DNA of 44,861 nt from Batkoa obscura (GCA_030770535.1 JASVEC010000125.1:1-44861); one strand, 5' to 3'. Positions 12,066-22,832 are shown, counted from the first letter of the stretch. Translations and numbers: made by a program. Notes: a model not told the origin generated them from the sequence alone.

Positions 12066-13223
12066 GTTTAATTTACCTTTATAAGCTAACACTTTGATAA
12101 CTTTACAAAATTTATTGAATTCTTCTATCCAATTATCTAATACGGAAGCAGGTACAACAATCAGATTGATATCATTATGATTTAAATTTAATATAATATA
12201 TGATAATAATGTAATCACTTGGCATGTTTTTCCTAATCCCATATTAATAATAATAATAATTAATATAACAATATAATATAAATATAAACAACTTACTTCA
12301 TCTGCTAAAATAGCTCCACATTGATTTTGATATTTATTTAGCAACCATTTGACTCCTTCTAATTGATAATCTTTTAATAAAATCCCATTATTTAATTCAA
12401 ATCTAATATTTTTAAATCCTTTAATAATAAATTGATTTTGCCATTGATTTGATAAATTTACTAATTGATCCAAGGCATTAAATCCATTAATGATTTTATA
12501 GTATTTATCAATCAAACTTTGTTTTATTAATATTCTCAAATCCTCTATAGTATTATAAGGTCGATGAGATATAATATTTTGTACGCGTTCTTCTTTCTCT
12601 ATGGTTAATAATTTTTTAATTTCTTCTATACTACTTTGATTAAAGAAAGTCAAAATATCTAAATATTCATGAGTGGTAATTTCCTCCTTAATTATTCTTT
12701 CAGATAAATCAATAACATCCTCTTTTTCTTCTTCATTTTGTTTTTCTATCAATTCAACATCCGAATCTATCACTTTTTTTCTCTTATGTCGGATGATTTC
12801 TATCTCCGAATCACTACTATTATCACTCCCTTCTATACATACCACTTCAGGTTTATTTTTTTTTGCAATAGTGTTCTCTTCTTCAGTATCGCTATCTACG
12901 ACCAACTTTGCTCTTTGTCTATGACTTTTTTTGACTATCATACCTTCTTCATCACTAGAGTCAATGATTACTCTTCTTTTTGTAGATTGAGAACTCTAAT
13001 TAATAAAATAAATAAAAACATATGGTAGCATTCATCAACGACTTACCAAACTAATTACTTCTTCTTCATCTTGTTCTTCATTTATAATAATCTCGTCCAT
13101 TCCCTTTCTAATATGACTAGCTTCTCTACTTAAGGATTGTACTCGCTTATTTAATAAGCTACCATCTTCATAAACTTCAATAATTTCATAGTCATTGGTT
13201 CTATTATCCTCTGAGTTAGCCAT
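10296..13223 (-). CDS. FUN30: Fun30/SMARCAD1-type SNF2 chromatin remodeller, 11 exons
   Basis: Exons in gene order: 13223-13047, 12995-12297, 12242-12077, 12006-11537, 11483-11244, 11194-11153, 11100-11047, 10995-10903, 10852-10567, 10505-10447, 10397-10296. These sum to 2388 bp (795 residues) in frame. The N-terminus is acidic (DSDTEEEN, GSDNSSDSEIEI). The segment with SHRPYNTIEDL and LKDYQLEGVKWLL matches the region before the ATPase in SMARCAD1/Fun30. Motifs: ADE-MGLGKT (Walker A, split by an intron), IVVPASVLDNW, DEGHLIKN, LTGTPLQNN, FILRRTKEDV, IIIFSQFVMVLD, STKAASTGINL and DRQAEARAHRVGQTKDVTVYKL. Family members slide or exchange nucleosomes in heterochromatin maintenance and DNA end resection. 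No CUE domain is evident. Introns are 49-70 bp. Intron 2 (12243-12296) has a GT donor but no AG acceptor, and intron 3 contains an (AAT)n microsatellite. The start is the only ATG fitting exon 1. Confidence 0.9.
12007..12076 (-). repeat. FUN30: (ATT)n microsatellite inside a Fun30 intron
   Basis: An intron of about 70 bp with a donor GTAAAT and acceptor TTATTAG. On the plus strand about a dozen ATT units run from about 12026 to 12061, making up half of the intron. Length polymorphism between strains would be expected. Confidence 0.85.
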
Positions 13224-13878
13224 TTTGATTAAAGAAAGGTGCTTTGTTTATTAATAAAAAGATACACAAAGGGAGGGGGAAAGAAATGGATTTTAGTTTT
13301 GATATTTCCCTTTTTAAGGGATTTTTTTAATTCATTTTTTTAGCTAATCTAATTTGTTCCTCATTTTTTCTATGGGATAAAAAGTTTGAGGGAAAGAGTT
13401 TAATTGGTAAATTAGAAATAAGTAAGAATAATCGAAGTATTATAGTAGGAGCATTTGGTTCATGCAGGTTTGAGTATAGCTATAGATTTCAATTGGTTTA
13501 AGGACAATACGCATTGATTTATTTTGATATTATGTATTCTCCTTTTATATTAATGCTTTTTTGTTAGGACAAATTTTTACCAAGATCACATCTAAATTAT
13601 TGATGTTGAAAAACTGAACAACATTCAAACTAACTTAAATTATTATCACTGTTCCTAAACAATTGTTTATTTTTATTTAAGCTTTATATTCTATCATAGG
13701 TAAGCAAAAGAATACAAGTTATTTTATTTGTAGTCTACGTTGAGGATTTTCTATTGATAATAAAATAAGAGTTATAAAGCCTGTATTTGTTATTTATACT
13801 TATTTAAAAAAGAATGAACTTTGGCTTATTTTTTTGAAACTTCTGGTTATTTTTTAATTAATACTAAATATTAGATAT
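13224..13878. other. upstream region of the Fun30-like gene, no gene seen
   Basis: AT-rich sequence with purine-rich patches next to the Fun30 start (13262-13290, GGGAGGGGG). No coding frame is visible. Confidence 0.5.
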
Positions 13879-13974
13879 GGGGGTGTTTTTTTTGACTTCA
13901 TTATTTTTTCCATTTTAAGCACTATTTAAGCGGAAAATTCGTTAGTAAAATTCTTAATACAAAAATACATCCCC
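13879..13974 (+). mobile_element. MITE copy with ATAT target duplication
   Basis: 96 bp, plus orientation, young-looking: GGGGGTGTTTTTTTTGAC start, TTAAGCGGAAAATTCGTTAG core, ATACATCCCC end. ATAT on both sides. Confidence 0.88.
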
Positions 13975-14394
13975 ATATTCTTGCTTAAAATGTCGCAAAA
14001 TTTGATTTAAAAAAAGTGGTATTATTAGTTAATAGCAATTTAGCTTTTTAAAATTTTAAATAAAGACTTAATTTTTAATAACTTATAATCAAAATAAATA
14101 TTAATGGTTTTTTTTATAGGAACCAAAAATAAATATTGATTGTTTTTAATTTAAATTATGCTTTTTGGATTAGAATTTTAATTTTTTTAAAAGCTAGCAA
14201 TAACTTTCCAAAAAGCAACTTCTACTGCTGTAGCCTGCAACCATTGCAATAAAAAATCCCGGGAAATTCGGCACACATTAGGCAAAAGTACCTAATAAAG
14301 CTATATATATCAAAAAGTATAGTTTTATATGAGCGATTAAATAAAATTTTAAATTTAACTTAACATTAAATTTCAATTCTATGTTCTAATATAT
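13975..14394. other. intergenic; possible zinc-finger relic
   Basis: No intact gene. Around 14206-14290 one plus-strand frame reads ACNHCNKKSREIRHTLGK, which is reminiscent of a BED/C2H2 finger from a transposase, but it is too short to identify. Confidence 0.25.
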
Positions 14395-14489
14395 GGGGAT
14401 GTATTTTTTCATTTAAGAATTTTATTAATTTTTCTGGTCAAATAGCGCTTAAAAGATGGAAAAAGTAATGAAGCCAAAAAAATACCCGC
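14395..14489 (-). mobile_element. MITE copy with ATAT target duplication
   Basis: 95 bp, minus orientation: GGGGATGTATTTTTTC at the left, CAAATAGCGCTTAAAAGATGG in the middle, ATACCCGC at the right. ATAT flanks both ends (14391-14394, 14490-14493). Confidence 0.85.
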
Positions 14490-14674
14490 ATATGATAAGC
14501 TGTAAACCATATAAAACAAACAAAATAGAAAATATTACTATAAATTTTACATAAAGATACTAATGAAACTTAATAGTTTTATTAAAAAGTATAATACCAA
14601 GGAATAATCTACCATAAAGCTTTAAGTTATTGCATTTAAAAATTATATTTTAAATAATCATATACATAGAATAT

Positions 14675-14774
14675 GGGGATGTATTTTTACATTTAAGAAT
14701 TTTACTGGCAAATTCTCCGCTTAAAAAGCATTTAAAAAATGGAAAAAATAATGAAGTCAAAAAAGACACTCCCG
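14675..14774 (-). mobile_element. MITE copy
   Basis: About 100 bp, minus orientation: GGGGATGTATTTTTAC left end, TTCTCCGCTTAAAAAGC core, ACACTCCCG right end. Left flank ATAT, right flank GTAT or TAT. A short duplication (CTTAAAAAGCATTTAAAAAA) distorts the core. Confidence 0.8.
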
Positions 14775-14899
14775 TATGTTATAGCCAAATTAACTATAAA
14801 ACTGTAATTAATTTTATAAACAATTTAAGTAGCTGTTATATTATGATCAACTATAAAGCTGATAAAGCAGCTTTTTACATTTTTGCTAAATATATAAAG

Positions 14900-15335
14900 T
14901 GTGAAATATCGCTTTGCCAGTCCCATGATTAATTATAGTATAATAATCCCCTAAGCTGTTGTGTTCGAGTTCAGAGAAAATTAATCCCACGTTCTTAGTT
15001 TGATTTGCTATGAGAATTTCTAGCTCCATCCCAAACAATGTTATCTTCTCGTTTTGATATACTTTTCAGAGTATAAAAGAGTTTACAGAGTATAGTAGTT
15101 CGAGGCTTTTTAACTGAATTATTCCCTGATATCTCGTACATTTAATAAAGTCACTAAGTTTACTTATTAGTATTGTCTATTCTATTTGTTTTGTATGGTC
15201 TGTAGTCTATCACGTGCTATTCTTCATAATCCAAGCCTATTTTAGTCACATAAACTAAGACCTTTCAACTTATAGTGTAGTCAACCAAGTAATAGCTGTT
15301 TTTGACTCCCAAACACTGAGTACCAAGATTTCACA
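14900..15335. mobile_element. solo-LTR-like fossil, copy 1
   Basis: A 436-bp repeat that begins TGTGAAAT and ends ATTTCACA, an 8-bp perfect inverted terminus with the TG...CA ends of a long terminal repeat. It is flanked by AAAG on both sides (14896-14899, 15336-15339), a 4-bp target duplication. It holds a TATA-like box (GTATAAAAGAG, about 15071) and an AATAAAG string downstream. No internal retroelement sequence adjoins it. A diverged second copy lies at 29305. The family cannot be named from an LTR alone; a terminal-repeat miniature element is the alternative. Confidence 0.65.
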
Positions 15336-15441
15336 AAAGCTACTAATTGAAAATTTAATTTTTACTATAAATTATAATTTGATAAATATAAAAGCGTTTA
15401 GTTTATTTTTTAATTTATACTTAAAACTAATATTAATATAT

Positions 15442-15540
15442 AGGAGTGTTCTTTTAGCTTTATCACTTTTTCTATTTTTTAAGCATTATTTAGGTAAAAG
15501 AACTATTAACAAAATTCCTAAACATAAAAATACAACCTTG
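15442..15540 (+). mobile_element. MITE copy, decayed
   Basis: About 99 bp, plus orientation: AGGAGTGTTCTTTTAGC start, TTTTTTAAGCATTATTTAGG core, TACAACCTTG end. The terminal G and C runs are mutated. Flanks TATAT and TAT. Confidence 0.7.
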
Positions 15541-15605
15541 TATAAAAATATCTGAGTTTATTTAAAAATTAATTTAAACTTTAAGTTTACAAATTTTTGA
15601 TGTAT

Positions 15606-15779
15606 GGGGGGATTGTCCGAATTGGTTCAGAATTTACTTAGAAGTTAATCCAAGTTTTATATTTTTAAATTTGTGTCTAATATAACGGATTAAATCCAAA
15701 AAGCCTAAATTAAATCTCTTTATTTAAAACTTATTTTAGTTGTTTCCTTTTTTTAGATAGCTAATTTTCTTAACCATAT
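15606..15779 (+). mobile_element. 5'-terminal fragment of the 2.5-kb DNA transposon
   Basis: Starts GGGGGGATTGTCCGAATTGG, matching the left terminus of the transposon family, and follows the element's 5' untranslated region to the ATAT at 15776-15779. There a second element (3' end, minus orientation) begins. That same ATAT is the site used by the MITE inside the copies at 27680 and 30689. The rest of this element is not present downstream. Confidence 0.8.
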
Positions 15780-15969
15780 AGGGTTGTCTCTGAATTAGTT
15801 TCATTATTTTATCCAATTTTTAAAAAAATTTGTATTTCAAAAACTTCGCTTGAAATTCTATAAAATCATATCTTTTATTAAAACAAAAGTACCCAGACAC
15901 AATTCTAAATCATTTTATTGTAGTTTATACTGTAATTTAGCTGAATTTTACTAGACCTTAAATACATAT

Positions 15970-16069
15970 GGAGAGGTATTTTTGTATTTAAGAATTTTAC
16001 TAACAATTTTTCCACTCAAACAATGTTTAAAAAAATGAAAAAGTAATGAACCCAAAAAAAACATCCCCC
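15970..16069 (-). mobile_element. MITE copy nested in the transposon 3' region
   Basis: 100 bp, minus orientation. It interrupts the transposon sequence that reads uninterrupted at 22948 (TTAAATACATGTTCTTATAAAG in reverse). Flanks ATAT and GTAT. The inner half matches the MITE at 17238, the outer half does not. Confidence 0.85.
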
Positions 16070-16255
16070 GTATTCTTATAAAACTTTATTGAGAAATATT
16101 TTATCAACTGATTTATAATCAATATTACAGATTTGTTATCAAATAAATAAACCATTTTAATGTTATAATTACATTATTAATATATTGCCAAGTTAATAAA
16201 TAGCTGCATGGGAGGGAGTGGTTAGCCCAAAAACTATAATTAACCATCCCTATAT

Positions 16256-16353
16256 GGGGCTGTTTTTTTTAGTTTCATTATTTTTCCATTTTTTAAGCGC
16301 TATTTATGTGGAAAAATTGTCAGTAAAATTCTTAAATACAAAAATACATCCCC
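16256..16353 (+). mobile_element. MITE copy (GGGGCTG subfamily), ATAT duplication
   Basis: 98 bp, plus orientation, flanked by ATAT at 16252-16255 and 16354-16357. The empty site is seen at 32851 (GTACTATATAGGGATGG). Identical in sequence to the copies at 16956 and 34044. A short open frame across it is not a gene. Confidence 0.92.
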
Positions 16354-16435
16354 ATATAGTACAAGTAATAATAGTATTTACATATTATTACAGTTACTTG
16401 TTCTTTGACTATTTATTAACTTAGCTATTAATAAC

Positions 16436-16955
16436 TTAAGTAATCCTAACATTTAACAATCTATTTCTATCATTCAACAAACTACTCACTTGCTTAGTAA
16501 ATATTGAAATTTTGAAATTCTCTGTTATCTTCGTAGGGTAAGCTGGGATCGATCTTTTAATTTTTCTGTTTTCTATAGACCTTATAGCTTTGATTATAAT
16601 ATATCACTTTTTTGATATATCAGATACTGGATAACAATATAGCTTATTATTATGTTTAATAACATGTAAATACTTCTTAATGCCCTGCATCTTTATTATC
16701 CTTTTTGTGCTTTTGTTTCTTTTATACTTTTTAAAAATTATATCTGTTTTCCCATTATTAACAGTCAAGTTATTAATTTTATTATGCTCACAAATAAAAG
16801 CCTCAAATCTTGAAACTAATCAATTGATATCTTCTATTTTACCTAACGCTTCAAAACTACTTTTCCATTTTGAAAGGTTTCCAATATGTCCATCAACTAT
16901 ACTTTTTCCATGATGCTCAGCAAAAAAATTAAGATTAACATTCAAACTACTATTT
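16436..16955 (-). pseudogene. transposase C-terminal fragment
   Basis: The reverse strand carries the C-terminal third of the family transposase, from the region after HGKS-x3-DGH to the terminal LLNVR-T and stop (TTA at 16436-16438). It is cut at its upstream side by the MITE at 16956, beyond which sequence unrelated to the gene begins. The catalytic N-terminal parts are absent, so it cannot be active. A plus-strand open frame at 16680 is its antisense shadow. Confidence 0.85.
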
Positions 16956-17053
16956 GGGGATGTATTTTTGTATTTAAGAATTTTACTGACAATTTTTCCA
17001 CATAAATAGCGCTTAAAAAATGGAAAAATAATGAAACTAAAAAAAACAGCCCC
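16956..17053 (-). mobile_element. MITE copy at a rearrangement junction
   Basis: 98 bp, minus orientation. The left flank is ATTT (the transposase site also occupied at 34044), and the right flank is ATAT plus the 3' region (the site occupied at 16256). The two flanks belong to two different insertion sites, so the MITE is the crossover point of a rearrangement. Confidence 0.9.
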
Positions 17054-17237
17054 ATATAGGGATGGTTAATTATAGTTTTTGGGCTAACCACTCCCTCCCA
17101 TGCAGCTATTTATTAACTTGGCAATATATTAATAATGTAATTATAACATTAAAATGGTTTATTTATTTGATAACAAATCTGTAATATTGATTATAAATCA
17201 GTTGATAAAATATTTCTCAATAAAGTTTTAAGAATAC

Positions 17238-17336
17238 GGGGGATGTTTTTTTTGGGTTCATTACTTTTTCATCTTTTAAACACAGTTGAGCCGAAAAATC
17301 GTTAGTAGAACTCTTAAACACAAAATACATTCCCTC
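17238..17336 (+). mobile_element. MITE copy at the outer edge of the fold-back
   Basis: About 99 bp, plus orientation. Start GGGGGATGTTTTTTTTGGG, end ACATTCCCTC. The first half mirrors the MITE at 15970-16069, the second half differs (CACAGTTGAGCCGAAAAATCG), and the sequence to its right is unique. This suggests the inverted duplication ended by recombination inside a MITE. Confidence 0.85.
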
Positions 17337-20300
17337 AATGTGTTTAAAAAATATATATCGTCTAAAATTAAACTCTTTTATTAGAAAATAGATAATTCAT
17401 AATATAAAATTCTATAGATTAACTATAAAAGTATAGTTAATAACAAAACAATTTAATGAAATGAGGTAGTATCTAAGGTAAATATCAAATATCTACATAT
17501 CTAATCAATCAATAACAATTTTTTAATTATTAGGATGGGATTTGAAGTTTTTTATATTAAACTATTACTAATATCATCATCATTTGTTTGATCAATTTTC
17601 TGCTTTTTATTTTGCTTAAAAATAACTATACCACTTTTATCAATCTAAAAAAGCGATAAGACTATAGTATAGAAGGGGATTAATTGAAGCAATCTGAGTA
17701 TCATTTGTAGCTTTTATAGCTAGCTCTACTAAAGTATTTCAGCTTTTCCCTCTTGCAATTCTCCATAAAGTTTCTAATCCTCGTACAACAATTCTTATAA
17801 CTCTAGAACTGGCTATTTTCTCAAATTTAATTTCACTTTGAGTTGAATCTGAACCTTTTTTAGCTACTTTCACCAAAATGAAGCTTATTACATACCACCG
17901 CCTCCTTTATATAGCCTTCATCAGCTAATAAAGTCAGTTCATTGTTTTTATTTTGAGATTACTTTTTAGTAAAAAAATCTTTAATAATTAACCATATATC
18001 CCAATAAGAATTAAGAATTATAGCCATGTAATTTGATTCATATTAATATCACTGCGTTAAATACTTGAACCATTAGAAAAGTAAGTAAAACTACTATCTC
18101 TTTTTGCACAATAGATTTATTTAGCGTTTCTCTGAGAGAACCTTTTAAATCTTTCACTAAAGCTATCTAACATATCTTGAAACATCCTAAGCTAAGCAAT
18201 CAAAACACTTGGGGGATCCCCCTCGGGGAAATTGTCAAAATCCATCTTTAGTTACATTCTACTTGGTTTCTATTTTCTTAACTTTGTTACAACTATTTTT
18301 TCCACATTTTGGTAACAATCATTTTTTTCAATTTTATAATGCGAAAGGAGAAAGGCATCGAAAGTTAAGAGATAATCTGTTATATCTTTCACAACTTATC
18401 AAGAAGCATAAAAAGTCCAAAGAATCCTTTATTATTACCCACACCTAAGAGGGAGGCGGTTTTTTTCTGTTTTCTTTTATTTTTTTAAACCACTCTTTTC
18501 CTCCCTCTCCCCCCTTGCTTTATCCAAAATTTGGAAAAACAACTGAACTCTTTTTTATTGAAGTTTCAAGTGAATAAATACTAAACATCAGGATTATAAT
18601 AATTTAACTGGGAGAACCCTTATCAGAGGGATCAATTAATTAGCTCATAAATATCTAGATATCATCAGAATTAAAGTTAGGCTCCAATTTCCTTCAAGAA
18701 TCTATGTAAAATGTCTTTTTTTGGGCTTGGCTTTGGTTTGTCATTTTTTATAATTATGAAGTAATAGTACACTTATATGTAAATTTAATTGGGGTTGTTA
18801 AATAAAAATCAATGATTAAAAATTTGTCGATTAGTGTGATAAACAAACAATCTCTAAGCTAAGCAAAAGAGCAGTTTAACATCTTACCACTAATACTGGT
18901 ACTATTTCTCAGTTAGAGCCTTAAAACTATAAAGTAGCTTGGTTTCACTGTAATTTCTCAAAATCCCCCCTATTCAAAAAAACCAGCAAAATAGAATTAC
19001 CCTAATTCATAAGTCAGAGTCTCCCGCTTCCTATTGTTGAGACTAATCTTGCTTTTACACATACATAAAAGGAATTACTATAAAAAAAGCTCGGAAGCTA
19101 TTAAAAATCACAGAGTGCCCTTATTATTACAAAACTTAAAGAGCATGGATTACATTTTAAAGATAACCTCCATGGTATTTCAATCCAACCCTTCATTCTT
19201 TCTAAATAAAAGTATTTAATTCATAAAAAATAAAAAATTAACTCTATAATGTTTCTGAAGATAACGACGGTGAAGACAACTCTGATTTTAAAGATGACAA
19301 TAGTGAATCGATAGGGTCTGAGTGTAAAATAACCAAACAAATAACGAGGTTTCACTAAATTAAAAATGATTATAGATATATTCTAATAAGATTTTGAATA
19401 ACCAATATTAGTTTGATTTATACACTTATTTTGATTCCAAATAAAAGTAACTTAATTAACTGAAGATGATAGATAGTCCAGGAATTAATCCTAAAATAAA
19501 CGGATATTGTAAAATTCGACATTAAAATAATAAAAGCAAAACATAATTTTATACCAAATGTTATTAAAAAGTAAAAATGTGCTTTTAGCTTAATAGAAAC
19601 AATATCTAAAATTTGCAGATAAAATATGGATTGAGAAAACGTAATTCATATCTTTATTTTATACCTTAACTTAAAGGATATATATAGCTATTATTTTATA
19701 AACGTTGGGAGTGACAAGATAATTTCAAAAACCTCCACTCCTCTCTATTTTAAACTGTTATTTAGTCCATAAGCTTTAATTTAAACTCAAAATCTCTATA
19801 TATTTGGTTGGTTTGTACTTGCATCAAATTAATTAATTATGAAGCTTCCACAGAATGTTTGTTATCAAAAAACCAAGGTATAAATTATTTGGAAGTTTAA
19901 TTACAACTTATAAGCATATTTCGAATCAACTTTTACTGCTGGAAACTTCAACCAATCCAATCCTACAATCAAATATGTGGATAATACACAAAGCAATATA
20001 ATCAAGCAAATAAATGAAAGAAAGGGAAAATTTTGTAAACCCCATTATTGCTAATTACAACTTTTGTAGCTTTAGGAGTTTGTACATGATAGAGTTGTAC
20101 ATGCCTGTAAATCATACTATAGCTATACCACAATTGATTGAACATTGGTGTGTCTAGCAATTTTAAGCCAGTTATTTGTAAAGCTAGAATTGATGAAAAT
20201 GGTAGATCCTTCTTTTCAAATCATAAGATATTGATAATATCTATCTTATATGCTTTGAATCTACCCATCATGGGATTAATTTCAAATCAAAATTTAGCAA

Positions 20301-20524
20301 GATTCTCAAAAGAGTTACAAAATATAAAGAATTGGCTGAGAAAATTTTCAATGCTAAGTTCAAGGATATAAATGATAAAATATGAAATTGTCATAATCCA
20401 GCTTGGGAGTGCTTTTAAATACAATTATGGAGGAAAATAGTAATCAATACAATAAATAAAACAAATCAACAAAACGCAAAAAACAAAAAGGTCACAAAAG
20501 GAGATCATATGAGGAAAATGGTTC
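17337..20524. other. gene-poor stretch with unidentified decayed coding-like sequence
   Basis: No intact gene. Between about 17640 and 18190 the minus strand has interrupted frames with protein-like composition (for example SRVIRIVVRGLETLWRIARG) that I cannot place in a family. At 18211-18222 is a perfect 12-bp GC-only-flank palindrome GGGGGATCCCCC. Pyrimidine-rich DNA follows at 18440-18540. Short open frames at 18209, 19034 and 20138 show no family features. Confidence 0.4.
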
Positions 20525-20580
20525 AAATTATTAAAAAATTAAAAAATAGAAAAAGTTATGAAACCAAAAACATTCCCATA
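20525..20580 (-). mobile_element. MITE right-half remnant
   Basis: Only the half with AAAAATAGAAAAAGTTATGAAACC and ACATTCCCATAT remains, in minus orientation. The other half is not recognisable upstream. Confidence 0.55.
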
Positions 20581-21170
20581 TATATTCCCATGGATATACA
20601 AAATTTTTGATCAATATTGTTTTACAATGGAATAGAAAAATGTATTAATTTTAAAAAATATAGTTAAAACTAAAACTAAACCAAATAAATCATAAGGTTA
20701 AGATGGTCAGATCAGGTGCAAGAAAACTAGCTTTTAAGTACACGTATTCTATAGATTTTAGTAGAATATATTCCAGCGGAATTCTTCACTTCAAAGAAAA
20801 TCTTCTATATTAAGAATTTTGTGAAAACAAGTTATGGAATTAGTTACTGCGAAATCCCAATTACAATAAATGAAATTTATAAACTAGTTTTGAAATTGTG
20901 TGGTTATAAATCCAATTAAAATCCAGACACGAAATATCGGTTTTAATAACATTATGAAAGAAATTAGACAAGCCGAAATGATTACTTCAAAGTTGCCCAA
21001 ATAAAAAAAGCACCTAACTAATGCTTTATTAAATATAGTTTTAACTTTAAGCAATATAATAAAACTAGTATCTCTACAAATCCAAATCCCAATTTATAAA
21101 ATTAGAAATCACATAACATGATCCAAAATAAAGATCGGTGTGATTTATTAAAATTTAATTTTAGACATTT
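20581..21170. other. intergenic, no gene seen
   Basis: AT-rich sequence with no protein-like frame and no repeat that I recognise. Confidence 0.5.
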
Positions 21171-21284
21171 GGATGTATTTTTTGCTCAGGATTCTTAACA
21201 ATTTTTTCACTTAAATAGGACAAGAGAATAATAGCACCTAAAAATAAAAAATGGAAAAAATAATGAAGTCAAAAAAACATGCCC
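21171..21284 (-). mobile_element. MITE copy with an internal insertion
   Basis: About 114 bp, minus orientation: GGATGTATTTTTTGCTCAGG left end, TTTTTTCACTTAAATAG, then about 15 extra bases, then AAAATGGAAAAAATAATGAAG and ACATGCCC. Longer than the usual 95-101 bp. Confidence 0.75.
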
Positions 21285-21888
21285 ACACACAGAAAATATA
21301 GTTAAACTTTCTATAGTCACATAGTTACACCTACCAATAAATATATCCCTATCATGTAGGATTGTAGCAGGTGGGATCTACTATCTCTATTCGTTATGAA
21401 TTATCTTATTGGCCTATTGTTGACTAAGTTAAAAGTATAGAAGATACAAAATAAACTCAACTTTAATGATCTGTTTAGCAGCGGCTGGATGGACAACATA
21501 GTGATAGTACTGATTCTTAAAACTGTAAAAGACACTATTGGAAATAATTTCCAAAGAAACTGAAGGGTTTTTTACAGGAAATATGAAATATGAATCTAAT
21601 TCTCAATTGTGAAAGTTATTTTGACATCACAAACATTTCAACTAAAGATATTAATAGGCAATTGGGAAGATACCTTACCCGATTTCAATAAATGAAATTA
21701 GTCTCAATAATTTAGCATTCAAAGAAAAAAATTCCCAAGTATATAAATATAGATCGTACCTAGGATATATAATATAAGTTTTGTAGACAAAGAATTTGAT
21801 CTTCAAATGGTTAAATGTTTATTCAACCAAATCTATATCCAAAACTCAAATTTACCACTTTCAATAATATTATAAAACCAAGATAAAA
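21285..21888. other. intergenic, no gene seen
   Basis: No reading frame or repeat stands out between the MITE and the transposon derivative at 21889. Confidence 0.5.
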
Positions 21889-22362
21889 GGGTCGTCCAAA
21901 TTGGTTTCAGAATTTACTTAGAAATTAACCCAAATTTAAAATTTCAAGTTTGTGTCCAATATAACGGTTAAATCTAAAAAGCCTAAAATTAAATATCTCT
22001 ATTTAAAACTTATTTTAATTGTTTCCTTTTCTTAAATAGCTAATTTTCCTAACTATATATTTTATGTTAGTTCTGTTAGATATTTAACAGATATATAATT
22101 ATATAAATACAGTTATTTGGCTTTATTTTTTGTTGGAATAGAAATAAAAATAAAATGCAAACTTTCATAACTAACTTCGAAATGGAATTTTTGAAAATTT
22201 CAATACAGTAGGGGGAGTACACAATATAAACATTGTAATTCATTTACATCAATTTGAGAGCTACTTATAACAACCCAAGGTTTATGGAATTTTATAATAA
22301 AACAAAACAAAGAAAAGATATATTATCAAAGTTTACTATCGATAATAATAAACAATCAAGTA

Positions 22363-22680
22363 ATGTATAAAATTAGTGCTTTAAGGGAAACAGGAAATAA
22401 GAATCAACGAGTAGCGTTATTATCAACTATAGCTTCAGTATATTCTTTTGATGAATGTAAGAGTTTTGAGTTTAATATAAATAGAAATCAATATGATTAT
22501 TCAAAAACAAGTAATAATAATAAAATATCAACATTAAAACCTATTATTAAAAATACAAAAAGAATAATAGAGATGCAAGGCATTAAGAAGTATTTACACT
22601 TTATTAAACATAACAATAAACTACATTGTTATCCAGTATCTGATAGAAATAGATTATTAAATGTAAGATTGATTACCTAA
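22363..22680 (+). CDS. 105-residue truncated transposase product (copy A)
   Basis: The protein begins MYKISALRETGNKNQRV, the N-terminal helical region of the family transposase, runs to LKPIIKNTK, and then jumps to RIIEMQGIKKYLHF near the C-terminus. A second jump after CYPVSD leads to RNRLLNVRLIT. Both deletions keep frame; at the first, the shared string aaaaatacaaaaa occurs in both parent positions, so it is a microhomology deletion. The zinc site and all candidate catalytic acids are gone. An upstream ATG in the parent frame (MEFYNKTKQR) is out of frame here because of a small indel before MYKI. The encoded residues are identical in copies at 26166 and 28275. Whether it is expressed, for example as a transposition repressor, is unknown. 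Confidence 0.6.
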   Translation: MYKISALRETGNKNQRVALLSTIASVYSFDECKSFEFNINRNQYDYSKTSNNNKISTLKPIIKNTKRIIEMQGIKKYLHFIKHNNKLHCYPVSDRNRLLNVRLIT

Positions 22681-22690
22681 GTTATTAATA

Positions 22691-22832
22691 GCCAAGTTAA
22701 TAAATAGTCAAAGAACAAGTAATTGTAATAATATGTAAAACTTATTATTATATTATTTGTACTATATAAGGATGGTTAATTATAGTTTTTGGGCTAACCA
22801 CTCCCTCCCATGCAGCTATTTATTAACTTGGC
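22691..22832. repeat. 17-bp inverted repeat in the transposon 3' region
   Basis: GCCAAGTTAATAAATAG at 22691 and its exact reverse complement CTATTTATTAACTTGGC at 22816 enclose a 108-bp loop. The pair recurs in the other copies of the family (for example 28603 and 28728) and could form a hairpin. At 28728 it coincides with a rearrangement junction. Confidence 0.85.

Larger units (their letters stand above)
15780..17336 (-). mobile_element. fold-back derivative of the DNA transposon, with four nested MITEs
   Basis: The left edge (AGGGTTGTCTCTGAATTAG) is the reverse complement of the family's right terminus. The 3' untranslated region, a C-terminal transposase fragment and then an inverted second copy of the 3' region follow. 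The arms 16070-16353 and 16956-17237 are nearly identical, differing by a 2-bp indel near the outer edge, and both include a MITE at the same ATAT site. The outer MITEs (15970 and 17238) agree only in their inner halves. The element therefore cannot be a simple insertion; see the finding on MITE-mediated inversion. Confidence 0.8.

Noticed and set aside
12673-13028. Two Ser/Phe-rich plus-strand frames
   Set aside because: They are antisense to the acidic N-terminus of the Fun30-like gene, which fits its family alignment.
14206-14290. Possible BED zinc finger (ACNHC...)
   Set aside because: Only about 25 residues, with no second pair of ligands placed convincingly and no neighbouring transposase domain.
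15970-16353. 2-bp TA target duplication (Tc1/mariner type) for the MITE
   Set aside because: ATAT sites alone are ambiguous, but the AAAT (34044) and TTCT (30142) insertions show 4 bp.
16218-16424. 68-codon plus-strand open frame
   Set aside because: It spans a MITE (16256-16353) and the transposon 3' region; a chance frame, like the similar one at 6197-6379.
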